Shown here: positions 47,934 through 58,807 of the stretch, piece by piece
Layout of the letters: each line of letters opens with the position of its first letter
Numbering within the stretch: the stretch's first letter is position 1
Origin: Calocera cornea HHB12733
Lineage: Eukaryota; Basidiomycota; Dacrymycetes; Dacrymycetales; Dacrymycetaceae
Direction: 5' to 3'
Length of the DNA stretch: 64,000 bases
Assembly (NCBI GenBank): GCA_001632435.1
Contig: KV423993.1
Location: 62,001-126,000 of the forward strand
Program-made: the position numbers and the translations under genes
The notes under the pieces: generated by a model
Told to the model about the DNA's origin: nothing
Database searches by the model: none
What the model saw: only the letters and a program-made list of their open reading frames with translations

Positions 47934-49728
47934 ATGTCTTCTTCTTCTCAACATATCGATGTCGACTTTGTTCTTGGCCTCTACCAAGCTGGAGAACGCC
48001 CTGCTCTATTCACACCTCACTGTGGGGTGTGTAACAAGGCGCTCCCACTCGAAGTATGCAGAGACACGGCTGGCCACAAGCCTTCCAACTTTGGCCGGAT
48101 TATGGGCAGAGTATGTGGTCAAACACTTCATTGTTCTCACTCTAACTCAATAACAGTGCAAACCCCATATCAACTTCTGGGATCCCGCCCAACCCAACAA
48201 AAAGGGATTCATCTGGCTCACAGATACCCCTCCCAGTACGGTGCAGACACTGCTCCGGGAGGCGTTCAACGCCAATGGCACGAGGCAGCCTAGCCCTACA
48301 ACAAATGGTACTCAAGTGGCAGGAACCGCTGGGGGCGGGAAATGTCCTGAGACCAACTGTAAGGCACGGAGGAAGCAGGGCTGCTACTTTGGCTCCTGCA
48401 AAGTCCACTGCCAAGCTAAGCAGCACCTCCTTGGAGTTATCTGCGAGGTGCAGAGGCATCCTATCAGCAGGGTTGCTCCTCAAGAACCTTCCTCAGCAAT
48501 CGAGACGCCCCCTCTCCTCGACAGAAGACCTCAGACTCCTGTGCTGGCTCTGACTCAGCCTGAAACCACATGCCAAGTTCTACCTCCTCGACCCACTCAG
48601 GCATTCTATGGCCCATCGAGTCTTGGTACACGTGTAGACGACCCGGGCTATCTGGGCCTCTCAGGTCACACAACTCCTGTTCGACAGGAACAACGTCGAC
48701 AAGAAGAAGAAGAGGCACGCAGTGAGAGGGAGCGGCTTGCACGTCGCTTCTCAGTTGTGGGAATAGAGAAGGCAAGACATCCGGTTGCTTTGATGCTGCC
48801 TAAGGAAGAACTGACCACCCTATAGGATGACAGCACGCGCCACGAGGGTATCGAAGGCACCCTCTGTCCAAAGGGACTCACGACTTCAGTCAGCAAATGG
48901 CCGACCTACGTGCAGAAGATCCTTGCCAGCGAGTACCCAGGGAGGGACTATCTTGAGGTCTTCATCCTCTCCGCAGGGCGATGGGCCACCTATCAGCACG
49001 ACGCCTCCATGGAGATCAAGCGTGAAGATGTGATATTTTTCCGGCATGGTGGGGTTGTCAAAAACCATCCTGCGGTTGCATCAGCAATGGCAGAGCACAG
49101 CCCAGTAGCCCTTCCACAGGATCTTCGCCGAGGAGCTTCGTTCAACACTCCCACCCCACAGAGGACTACTACAGCAGTGCCTGAGAGCCCATGTTCCCCC
49201 TTGGAAGAAACATCTGGAGACATGTGGGCCGCAGCACAGGAGAAAAAGCGCAAGAACAGGACGAGCACTAGTGGAAGTGAGCCGGAGTTACTCGCACCCG
49301 TGGTGTCAGCCTCCAATGTCACTCTGGACAAGCAGGCAGCCTCTACCTTACAGCCCGGGCCGGGCTCCTCGAAACCATCCCTAAAGAAGCCGCGTGGCCG
49401 CCCAGCAAACTGGCCTAACACGCGCACCTTCAACCAGGTCAAGCGGGAGATAGATGAGGTCACAAGGATGGTTGAGATGAGACATACATTGGCTGCTGCC
49501 CAGGCTGCGGTGATAGGACATACCATCCCCTCAACCACCTGGACTGACAACTTGCGCTGGCTCCATGTAGCTGACCCCAGTACTCGAGAGACATATGCTA
49601 CCAAGAAAGGGGAGCAGTCCTGGACTGGGTTCCGGCTGTTGGCCAAGCTCGATCAGGAAAGGGCTCGTCAAGAAAGAGCAGCCCAGGAAGCTGTGGCTCA
49701 GGGGGAAGATAGCAAACCGTCCTTGTAA
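47934..49728 (+). CDS. Transposon-encoded protein with GRF-like zinc motif, function unknown
   Basis: Start MSSSSQHIDVDFVLGLYQAG at 47934; an in-frame ATG at 47841 would add 31 residues (MFFARSFRWLPF). The N-terminus has FTPHCGVCNKALP...SNFGRIMGR joined by an intron (48111-48156) to CKPHINFWDPAQPNKKGFIW, giving a C-x2-C...NFGR...C-x-H-x-NFW pattern reminiscent of GRF zinc fingers. A second set CPETNCKARRKQGCYFGSCK then VHC follows near 48346. After an intron ending at 48825 (probably from about 48753) come STRHEGIEGTLCPKGLTTSV, WPTYVQKILASEYPGRDYLE and REDVIFFRHGGVVKNHPAVA. A basic AT-hook-like KKPRGRPANWP lies near 49387, then a coiled C-terminus rich in Ala, Gln and Glu, and TAA at 49726-49728. 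Zinc and AT-hook motifs suggest DNA binding. No family name is certain. Confidence 0.72.
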
Positions 49729-49786
49729 TGTGGGGTAACCCTTCTGTATATCAAGTATATACCTATTGAATACTAGAAACCACCAC

Positions 49787-51900
49787 TCATTGTAAGAGCA
49801 GACGTCTATCAATGAGGTAAGGTCCCTGTCTGTTCCGCCGCAACTCATCAACAAGGAAGCGATTGCATGCTTTAATGACCTCGTCTAAGAAGAACTCATA
49901 CCTTACAGGGAGCATCTCTCGCACAATCCCATGGAAATTGTTCAGCCAGGCATTGGCCTGCTCGCATGCCGAGGAGTTGAAGGTCCAGCGCTCGGTTTCC
50001 GGATTGTAGAGTTGAGGGAATGCCATTGGATTGCAGTGGGTTGTGCAATACACATCTTTTGTAGAGTGATGATTCTTGAAATGAAACACGTCAACAACAA
50101 GGGCTGTTTTGCTGAAGTGTTGCTGGATAGGTCCACGGCCAGCAAGGTATTGGTGGAGCCGGCAGTTGTTGTCATAGAATAACACGTCGGGCATCGATTT
50201 CTGGGTGGGAAATACACCACGGAGAAACTCCTAACCCCAATATGAGTAAACTCATGTTTAACCTCTTTGGGGGGGACTTACAGCAACTGATGAAAGAGAT
50301 TCGGCGCCATAAAAGGTTCCTCGGGCAATGATAATTCCACATGGCCTTACTACCAGTTGCTCATTGTGGGTGCTTCTTCTTCCAAACCTTGCTTTGAGGT
50401 CATTGTCGGTCTTGCGTGCTCGTCGTGGGCCACTTGGGAGGCCAAGGTCTGGAGTATCTCCTTCTCGGGAGTATGATCTTGCTCGATCTAGTCGATCTCG
50501 CAGGAGGAGCGCTGATTGGCCGGCTGCATAGTAGTTTTCTTCTAACTGACGATGTTTAGAAGATGAGCAGGTCTTGTGACCGGGCTCAACAGGGGCTTGA
50601 CAGCTTTCCACAGAACAAAGGGTTTCCATAGTGGAGTGGGGTAGACAGTATCGTGTGCGATTGGTAGAGAGCGGGTTTGTGCAGTTGTGCACTGCACAAC
50701 AAGGGCGGCCAATGGCTACCCCATCCGTTACAGCGCAAGAGAGCATGTCTGCCAAGTATGTTCAGTAGATAGAGGGGTAGTGTTTTGGGATAGTACTGAC
50801 ATTGTTCTCCTTCTCTATCAAAGAACTTTCGACACCCCTGGCACGAATGAGCCCATTGTTCCTGACCATTTGCGGCCATGAAGTGATTCCGCGTCAACAT
50901 GGCTGCCATGAGTCTCTCACTCTGGCTTCCTGCAGAGTCAGGGAGAGCAAGCTGGGTGCCTTGTTCAGAGTGATGGAGGAGGAGGGAGTACAAGTCGAAC
51001 AGGTCTGAGATATATTCACTGCGCAGGAGAGGAGGAGAGTAGCTGCCAGTGTTGAAAATATGATTGTTGGCCAACGTGTTGTGGTAGAACTGGGCCGTTG
51101 CACTTGCTGAAGCACTGTGTAAGTGTTAGCAAATGAAGTATCATAGAGAATTCAGTCCTTACTGGGAGAGGACTGTATAAGACCGAAAGACTTGGCAAAG
51201 CTTCTCCTCAAAGAAGAGGTGCTTCTCCGACTGAAGAACTGTTGGCATACCTTGATAGTAAAGTCGATACCAAGTCTGGTTGGGACCTTGCTGCCGGGCA
51301 TAATTGATGTAGTATCGGGTGTTGCAAGAGCGGCATTTGAGGGATGTTGTTGAAATGGGGTAAGCACCATTGTTGAGAGTGTACAATGCTGCAATGTAGC
51401 GCTGTGGATCATACAGAGGCGCTTGTTGGCTGGTGTCAATGAAGTGCGGGCAGTGAAGATTGGTGCAGGTTCGATTGGGGGGGTAGAATTCTTCAGCCGC
51501 TGGGAAGAAGTCTGTAAGTATATTCTTTATAGCTGGATGCATCCTTACCAAGCTCTGTGAGATGAGCGTAAGTTTGGAATGGAGTGAAGTCATCGAGAAG
51601 AGGTGCAGTGACCCCGGTAGCATCCCTTGCAGGGTTCCAGAGGACATGGCGCATGACCCCCCATAGCGCCAAGATCTGCGTATCTTGCAAGCCAATAGCA
51701 TGGCTCAGGAAAGAAACGACAGTATGGGGGAGGGTTGGCGGGGAAACATCTACCAGGGAGAGAGTACGGTCTTCTTGCCATGCAATTCTGGTCTGGAGAC
51801 GGCGGGCTAGGCCCAGGAAGGAAAGCAGCTGTTCAACAGAGACACCAGAAAGGTCCTGTTGAAGGAGAAGAAGCTGATTGAGAAGCTCATATAGCTGCAT
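49787..51900 (-). CDS. CxC5/CxC6 KDZ transposase-like protein
   Basis: Minus-strand start MQLYELLNQLLLLQQDLSGV at 51900. After HVLWNPARDATGV...LTELG and an intron comes the CxC5-like module: YPPNRTCTNLHCPHF...LKCRSCNTRYYINY and RLYYQGMPTVLQSEKHLFFE (51490-51190). Further exons give GSYSPPLLRSEYISDLFDLY, QEQWAHSCQGCRKFFDREGE, then a CxC6-like module CCAVHNCTNPLSTNRTRYCL...CSVESCQAPVEPGHKTC (50720-50545). The catalytic RNase H-like end reads PDVLFYDNNCRLHQYLAG, LVVDVFHFKNHHSTKDVYC, CNPMAFPQLYNPETERW, then FNSSACEQANAWLNNFHGIV (Glu in CEQAN) and MLPVRYEFFLDEVIK. It ends RRLLLQ with TGA at 49787-49789. Candidate acidic residues are Asp in YDNN, Asp in VVDVFHF and Glu in ACEQAN. No in-frame stop is seen, so it may be functional. 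Confidence 0.8.
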
Positions 51901-52043
51901 GGTCGCTGGACAAAGGTATGAGGCACTGGGAAGAATAATGTCAATTATCGCGATGATACATTCAACACGCGATTTCCGCGTGTAGAAGCACAACAATCAC
52001 GTGCAGCGGAATGTATTTGTATTTAAATCTTAATTAAGTCCGC

Positions 52044-52124
52044 GGGGGCAAACTACACAGCCCCCACGGAATCCGGAATCCGGAATTCATTCCGGATTCC
52101 GTGTCCGGGAACCCGGATGTACTG
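52044..52124 (-). repeat. Right terminal inverted repeat of the KDZ-like element
   Basis: 81 bp matching the left repeat in reverse complement over the CACGGAATCCGGAA and TTCCGGATTCC blocks and CCGTGGGGGCTGTG, with a 2-bp length difference in the palindromic core and a few substitutions. Confidence 0.9.
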
Positions 52125-52649
52125 TATTCACGAGATCATTGCGATAAGTTACCGGGGATGCCCGATTCATTATATCATAACCTTCGATGTGCATATATCG
52201 GATGATGATGTACAGACTGCCGTTGCCCTTCAATTCCTCCGGTCAGGTTTGTATGCCTTACATATCTCACCTTGTCCAAAGGCTGTCAAGTAGATACATA
52301 CGCGGAGAGGAGTCACCTGGGTCACGTGCTCGGACGCAATTGGGTACGCGCAGATGGCGGCTTGCCCGGCCGGTCACTCACATCTCAACGACTCTCCTCG
52401 CTGCATAAGGACCTTCAGGCACGATTCGAGGTGACGAGCTGGTGTGAGCTCGGCAAGCGGGCCTGTCGCGGCTCAACAATACGTACGAAGAAGAGACAAC
52501 CGCACCGAGAGTCGTGCTTGATTCAAGGCCGGGAACTCTCACCCCTGGGCGCTTCGCAACTCTCCTGAGTCGGTGCCTCATTAGGGTCTTTACGGTGGTC
52601 TCCTGTCTCCGGCAAGGGCTTGTCTTCATCCCCTTCCACATCTTGCAAC

Positions 52650-54952
52650 ATGAAGCCCTCCATATACGCATTGACCCTTCCAGCATGCTTGCTGCAGATC
52701 GCCGGAGCGTCGCAGCCTGGAGCAACCCAGAGCAACGCATGGCCCGCTCGTCCGCTCGTCTGGGGCGACATCAACTTCCTTTTCACGACAGACACGCATG
52801 GTCAGTATCTCTGTTGCGTGTAACGTGTCATCTGAACGGAATATGCCAGGATGGCTTATGGGTCATACGAAGTCCCGACCGCCTGAACCAAACTATAGCG
52901 CAGACTTTGGCGATTTCTTGTCTTTCGTAACGCATATGAAGGAGATTGCACAGGAGAAGGGCGTGGACCTGCTGCTTGTTGACTCTGGTGGGTTTTGGAA
53001 ATTCATTGTCGCCAGTATCTGCGACAGTTCTATGAATAGGTGACTTGCATGATGGTACCGGTCTGACAGATGGATCGCCAACTGGACAGCCAAACGCACA
53101 CGAGGCATGCGTCAACCCATCGTTAGCTTCCTGCCAGCTGATTGTGGCACACAGTCGAACAAATTCATAACCCGCCTGCCCTATGATGTACTTGCGACCG
53201 GAAAGTAAGCGCGTAGAGCCGCATAGATGGCCGCAGACATGCTGACCCCTTCGCAGCCATGAGCTGTACAAATGTACGCGAGATGTAACCAAACCGGTCC
53301 TCCGGTCTAACATGTATCTGCAGACTCGAGTGCGCTGGACACGCGACAGAACTTTGTGCCTCATTGGAACGGCAGGTATCTAACGTCCAATGTCAACGTC
53401 ACTCTATATCAGCAACCGGACATGGGCATATCTGCCCCCCTTGGTGCACGTTACCGCAAGTTCACGACTCTGCAAGGCAAACATGTGACGGCCTTTGGCG
53501 TCCTTTTCCACTTCACGTGGAACGCGCCTGGCACGATCGTGCAGAGCGTCGAGGATCTCGTAGAGCAGGTATGGTTCAGGGAGGCCATCGCGGACCCACC
53601 GGATCTGTTCCTCCTTGCAGGGCATATGCCCGTGCATTTGGAGGAGGATCCAGATGTCAACGTGAATGACTGGCCTATTGTGTACTACGCTATCCGACAG
53701 GTGCACCCGACGACACCCATATTCATATTTGGGGGTCATTCTCACAAGAGGAACTGCACCGTTATGGATGAGGTGCGATTGCCACCCGTACATGTCTTGC
53801 GGAAACTGACGTCAGCAGCATGCCATTGCCGTCCAAGGTGGACGTTATATGGAGACTGTCGGCTGGCTCAGCGCCAATCTCACGGAGGATGGCGGGTACA
53901 GTCGGCGATACCTGGATACAAATCGCAATACGTACCAGGTAAGTCGGCTCCGCCTTCTGTCTTCGTATTGGCTGAAGGTTGTCTACACAGTACCACACTC
54001 GTTTGAGGGAGGAGAGCTTCGACACGGCTGCAGGGCTGAAGCTGACAAACGACATTGCTGAGCTGGCGAACAAGTGGAACCTACATGACGTGTTCGGCTA
54101 CGCGCCGCAGGATTGGTATCTGGATCGGTACGAGCGATACAGACATTGTCTGCTCCGGTGCTAAACAGAGTTGGACAGCGTTGATTACCCGGATAAGCAA
54201 TCGATCATGACTCTGTTTCTCGACGAAGTCCTTCCCACCGTAATGCGGCTCGGTGCTCCGGAACGATCTCATATCCCCCTTCTTGCCATCTTCAACCGTG
54301 GTAGTATCCGGTAGGCCACACGAGCTTCTTTCCCACTCTGGACTGAGGCATTGTCATAGCTATGATATCTATCATGGTGCGTTTACTCGAAATGACCAGT
54401 ACACCGTTCTTCCGTTCAAGAACGACTTCTTCTACGCCACTGTACCCTGGGCTGTCGGCAAGCGGGTCGTGGATGGGGCTAATAAGAAGCGAGAGGACGA
54501 AGCTCAATTGCGCAACGCAAGGCGGATCATGATGCCGTCGTTGCGCCACACGCAAGGGCAAGAATCCGACGCAGTGGTTATGCAGAAGGTTTTCTCAGGC
54601 CCCGAGGAGCAGCTGACATTGGGCTATGTAACGCAAGACGTGAGATGACGTTCCACTCTGCTAGCTGGTGCTCACGCGCGTACAGCTATGCGACGGATAT
54701 GCGGATGACACGATCCATCTCGATATTGGCGGCATGGATCGTGCCGACGACTACATGAGTTCGCCCCCTCCCGAGCTCGATGATGACGACCTGATCGACG
54801 TGATCTTCCCGAGCTTTGTTGCACAACCGATTGTCGACGTGCTGAACAAGCTGTTCCCTGGACAGAACTACTCCATCCCCACGCTGCCCATTTACTGTGG
54901 GATCCAGAGTGATCAGGTGTTCGAGGTGTACGCCCGGCATATGTGGAATTAG
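52650..54952 (+). CDS. Secreted calcineurin-like metallophosphoesterase (5'-nucleotidase-like)
   Basis: Start [20 protein letters not shown] at 52650 is a good signal peptide. The metal-binding motifs of the family are present: FLFTTDTHG (Asp-x-His), LLLVDSG then intron then DLHDGTGL (GDxHDG type), YDVLATGN then HELY (GNHE split by an intron near 53205-53254), [14 protein letters not shown] and [13 protein letters not shown] (GHxH). The C-terminal half, [51 protein letters not shown] and [20 protein letters not shown], fits the fungal 5'-nucleotidase-like group. It ends YARHMWN and TAG. Around ten introns are needed, among them about 54129-54175. The layout suggests a secreted or vacuolar phosphatase. 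The transposon ends 525 bp upstream of its ATG. Confidence 0.85.
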
Positions 54953-55412
54953 AGCAATTTATTGGTGTCCAGCCCGTCGGTGATGTTCTACCGTCACCTG
55001 CATCCAACCCCCCGGCGTATCTGCTGAATAGCCTTTTGAAATTGCGAGATGTGTCATGCGTTCGAAACTGACACCGAATGCATGGCCAAGCCGCCATCAC
55101 GCAGGGGTACTACAGTAGCGTAAAAGGTGCCAGGGACGGGTCGTCTCCGAAGGGTGCCTTCGCGCTTCCGAGGCACGGGAGCACAGCCTCATTAGCACGG
55201 CACTGCAAATAGAGTCGCCAAAAGGCGGATCGGCCCACCCCCCGGGATTGGCGACTCGGTCGACGCAGCGGCGCTCATCGCCTCACTTCATTTCACGACC
55301 TCCTTGCTCCACCACCACCTCGTCCACACATCTCTCCAGCCTCTATTACATCCCGGCACTCGACACTGCTGAGCACATCACCAACCAAAGAACGAACGGA
55401 ATATTCTATACA
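54953..55412. other. Intergenic, no gene seen
   Basis: 460 bp with a C-rich, C/T-tract-containing leader before the next ATG. Nothing else recognised. Confidence 0.4.
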
Positions 55413-56545
55413 ATGCCGAGAGAACGGCAAGGCCACATGTTCTGTTGCTGCGGTCAGTCCCCTGCACACCACGCTCATGGTGACCACGCTGATGCAGCGA
55501 AACAGCGATCCCGTTGCTCAACACAGGCATTTATCTCGCCTTACTTGAGCAACTAGCAGCGGGTATCCTCATCGGGACGCTCATCCTCGCTGCACCACCC
55601 AGTATGTCTCCCATCCTTATGGCTAACTGGTACTCACCTTCGCAGTTGTGGGCGTCTCCATTCCCAGCTTCACCGCCTTCATCCTCGCCGGCCTCCTATA
55701 TGGCGTCTCCCTCTGCCAAATCCTTGGCTTCTTCGGCGTTGCCCGAGAGTCGACAAAGCTGTTCCGCACCTACCTTTGGCTCAACACCGTTCTTGTCGTT
55801 GCGTGTTTCGCTCTCGCCGGTACCCTCATTGGCATCTCCGCAAGCAGGCACAACCAGGTCGTCACTGCTTGCGAAGCGAGTTTCTTTCCCACCAGCACGA
55901 CCACGACAAGTTCGGTGGGGAGCAATGCGCTCGATGGCGAGGGTCAGAGCGTGTGCAACATCTTTGCATGGGTGGATATCGGCGTTCTGGGCGGCTTGTG
56001 GGCCCTACTTGCAATCTTCCAGGTGCGTTCATTTCCTCCTCCTTGTCTCTCGAAATTCAACTGACACAATGTGCGCGTAGGGCTACCTTCTCATAGTAAA
56101 CTCCTTTTACGCGCGCGATCAGCGAGAAGACCACAAGCGCTATTACTCGATCTACTCCACACAAGAGGACATCCTCCTCGCCGACCGGCCGCTGGACAAC
56201 CCCTGGGACACACGCCCATCGATGGACGACTCGCGGGACCTACTCGCCGAGCCCGCCGGCCCTCCTGCCGGTGCTGCAGGCGTAGGCGCTGGCGCCGCAG
56301 GGTACGGGTATATGCAGACACATCAGAGGTCGGGCAGCGAGGCGAGCGAGGCAAGCACTGTTAGGGGCGAGCTCTTCGTCCCGCCCACCAGCCCGCCGAG
56401 GGGAGGCTCTGGAGAGGGTTATGGAGGAGATGAGCAGTTCGTCCCGCCGGGGGCGTCACAACCACAAGGCGGAGTGCCTGGGGGGTACCAGGGTGGAGGG
56501 TACCAGCCGGCGCCTTACCTTGACGGAAGGTACGAGCGGCAGTAA
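55413..56545 (+). CDS. Four-helix membrane protein with disordered tail
   Basis: Start MPRERQGHMFCCC at 55413; an intron (about 55453-55506) joins CC to AIPLLNTGIYLALLEQLAAG. Hydrophobic segments: LEQLAAGILIGTLILAA, SFTAFILAGLLYGVSLCQIL, TYLWLNTVLVVACFALAGTL, and IFAWVDIGVLGGLWALLAIF. Introns near 55600-55646 and 56023-56079 separate them. The cytoplasmic tail RDQREDHKRYYSIYSTQEDI leads to a Gly/Pro-rich, probably disordered C-terminus (SPPRGGSGEGYGGDEQFVPP) ending DGRYERQ and TAA. This layout is common in basidiomycete hypothetical proteins; no function is known. An N-terminal CCC could be palmitoylated, as inference only. Confidence 0.78.
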
Positions 56546-56762
56546 GCTCGCTGGGCGAGTGCTGGCAGGTAGGGTGGAAGGACGGCGGTGGCCGAAGTTG
56601 GGCTGGAGGAGAGACGGAGGATTGACAATGAGACGGAAGATTACGAGTGACGAACTTTACTGGATTTTCTCACTGATCTTGGACTGCACGTTTTCTGAGA
56701 TGCGTATGATTTGCACAGGTGTATCTCTAGCCACGAATGCACTCTTCCCTTGCCTCCCACAG

Positions 56763-57866
56763 CTACAATCTCGGCGGGCCGATCTCCCGCACGGGCCCCT
56801 GCTGCGGGTCGACCTCCCGCAGCCTTGACCTGAGATCGTCCGCCCGGCTCGTCTGCATCCCCGTCGCCTCTCTCAGCTCATCCGACATTTCGCCCTCTAC
56901 CTCCTCCCTCCCCTCCCTATCCTCGAGCTCCTCCAGCTCCCTGTCGAGCCTCTTCTCCTTCTCCGCGTCCCAACCAGCCCACTTGGGCTCCTCCCACCGC
57001 TTCCTCCCAAGGACACCAGCAGCGATGCCCAGCCCGACTCGACTCACGTCCATCCCAGTGAGCCGCTGCCCCGCCCATGGGCGCTTCCCGACCCACGCTT
57101 CCTTCCCATCCTTGGCGGGCAACTTCCGCCTCATCCCTCCTATCACCTCCGGTTCTCTCAGAAGCACGTTCACCCACTCCCTCGCCGCTGAATTCAGCTG
57201 CTCCTTTCCGCCCTCCCCGCGGAACTTGAGCACCTTGGCCCGGTTCACCTTCGTCAGCGGCCGGAGGAACCGGTCTGCCCCTTCGGATGCTAGATCGAGG
57301 TCCTCGGCCTCCCTCAGCTCCTGCGCGTGCTCCTCCGCCCCTTCCTCGGCGGGAAGCCGCTCACCCCAGCGCTTCTCCTGCTCCTCCTTCTCCAGGAAGT
57401 GGTTGAGCGTTTCTCGCCCTACCGCGCGGGCGGTGATGGCGAAGCGTAGGTCATGCGGGTTGTCGACGAGCTCGAGAACAGCCATAGGTGCGTTGTCGCC
57501 GAATCGGTTGCCGAACTTGTGTATGCGCGTGTACCCGCCCGCCCGGTGCTTGTATCGCTTTGCGTAGTGGGTGAAGAGCTTGTCGACGGTGTCGTTCGGG
57601 TTCTAGCATGGGTTCAGCACCCCAGAGCCGGAAAGACAATCAAGGATAGTCACCAGCACGAAGCTGAGCACCTCTCTCCTCGCCTCCAACGTCCCCTTCT
57701 TTCCCAGCGTGATCATCTTCTCTGCCAACGGTGCGGCCTCCTTTGCCTTTGCAAGGGTCGTCTTGATCTGTTGATGCTGGAGGAGGGAGGATACGAGGTT
57801 GCGAAGCATGAGCATGCGCTGGGCCGAAGGCCGCGACAGCTTGCGGTGTACTCTTCCGTGCTTCAT
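56763..57866 (-). CDS. MRPL8: Mitochondrial large-subunit ribosomal protein bL17m
   Basis: Component of the mitochondrial large ribosomal subunit. Minus-strand start [20 protein letters not shown] at 57866 is the bL17 signature, followed by [35 protein letters not shown] and [10 protein letters not shown]. After an intron (about 57605-57652) come [20 protein letters not shown] and [20 protein letters not shown] then AVLELVD. A long mitochondrial-type C-terminal extension ([20 protein letters not shown], then [20 protein letters not shown]) ends IGPPRL. The bacterial core is about 120 residues; the extension more than doubles it, as in fungal MRPL8 homologues. It is divergent from the acyl carrier gene, 231 bp between starts. 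Confidence 0.93.
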
Positions 57867-58097
57867 CCTGTCGTCTCCGTATTATAGCAGAGGGGAGAGA
57901 AGGGCGAGGGCGGGGTGGGGGGCGGTGGTGCGTTCCTTTTCAGCACACCCTCGTCCTAATTGGGCGAATGCTGCCCTGCGTCGGAGTCCCAAATGGAAAA
58001 TCCGCTTCCGGTTCTTGTCAAGCGCACTCGCTGGACAGGCAACTTCCCCGACGCTCACCGCTCTCCTCCGCCCACTCTCACTCCCAACACACACAAA
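57867..58097. promoter_or_regulatory. Shared divergent promoter region of bL17m and mitochondrial ACP
   Basis: 231 bp between two opposite ATGs, both of nuclear genes for mitochondrial proteins. It has C-rich leaders on both sides and no clear TATA box. Shared regulation is inferred from the spacing only. Confidence 0.5.
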
Positions 58098-58677
58098 ATG
58101 TCATTTGCTCGCTGTGCTCCCATCATAGCACCCGTCCTGCGTATCCGCGCACAGGCAACACGCAGCGCTGCATCCGCCCTGCGAGCCACAGTCCCGCAAG
58201 TGCAGGCAGCCCGCTTCGCTCCCCTCGCTGGGGCATCTGTTCGCGCGTACTCGGCTGCCGCTGGGCTCAGCAAGGACGAGATCACGGGCCGCGTCATGGA
58301 GGTGCTCAAGAGCTTCGAAAAGGTTGACGGCGCAAAGGTGCGCTCCCGCCCTGAAGGAGTGCAGAGATTGCGACTGACTCGATGTGTGCCTTGCAGCTAA
58401 GCACCACGTCGTCCTTCACGGACGACCTCGGGCTCGATAGCCTGGACGCGGTCGAGGTGGTCATGGCCGTTGAGGAGGAGTTCAGCATCGAGATCCCCGA
58501 TGCAGAGGCAGACGCCATCACCACCGTCCAGGAGGGTGCGTCCTTCCGCTTCCTTGAGCTGCACGCTTCTGACACTTGGTGCAGCGATCGACTACATTGC
58601 CAAAACACCGGAGGGTATGTGCATTCCCGCTACCAATGCACGATACAATTGCTTATTCAATTCTCTCAGCTGTTTAA
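58098..58677 (+). CDS. ACP1: Mitochondrial acyl carrier protein
   Basis: Carries fatty-acyl chains on phosphopantetheine in mitochondrial type II fatty-acid synthesis and is an accessory subunit of complex I and of Fe-S assembly. Start [20 protein letters not shown] at 58098 is an Arg-rich transit peptide without acidic residues. The ACP fold begins at [20 protein letters not shown], and an intron (about 58339-58396) leads to [20 protein letters not shown] with the modified Ser in [10 protein letters not shown]. Then come [25 protein letters not shown], an intron, [10 protein letters not shown], a last intron (about 58616-58669) and Ala-Val-TAA at 58675-58677. About 135 residues, normal for the family. 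The tail of the last exon is rebuilt from splice signals. Confidence 0.92.
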
Positions 58678-58807
58678 TCTCAGAGTATTACATAGCACAA
58701 TGCAATCCCCCTTTCGACCACCTCGTTCACCGAACCCGCTCACCCCACGCCACTTAGTCAAACGATCATAATGCAACCTGTCCCGCCGGTCCTCTCGTAC
58801 AGCGCAC

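Larger units (their letters stand above)
43268..52124. mobile_element. 8.86-kb KDZ-like DNA transposon with TIRs and 8-bp duplication
   Basis: Borders are set by the 8-bp direct repeat TATTCACG (43260-43267 and 52125-52132) directly abutting inverted termini: GAGACCATCCAGGGTCCCCG at the left and CAGTACATCCGGGTTCCCGG as reverse complement of the right, aligning without gaps. Inside are three genes: a Cys-rich gene (-, 43668-46485), a gene with zinc-finger-like motifs (+, 47934-49728) and a CxC5/CxC6 gene (-, 49787-51900). The first two are divergent around a 1.4-kb control region; the last two converge with 58 bp between stops. The Cys modules of the third gene are known companions of KDZ transposases. 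Eight-bp duplications are reported for the Zisupton branch. One assembly gap lies inside. Confidence 0.85.
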
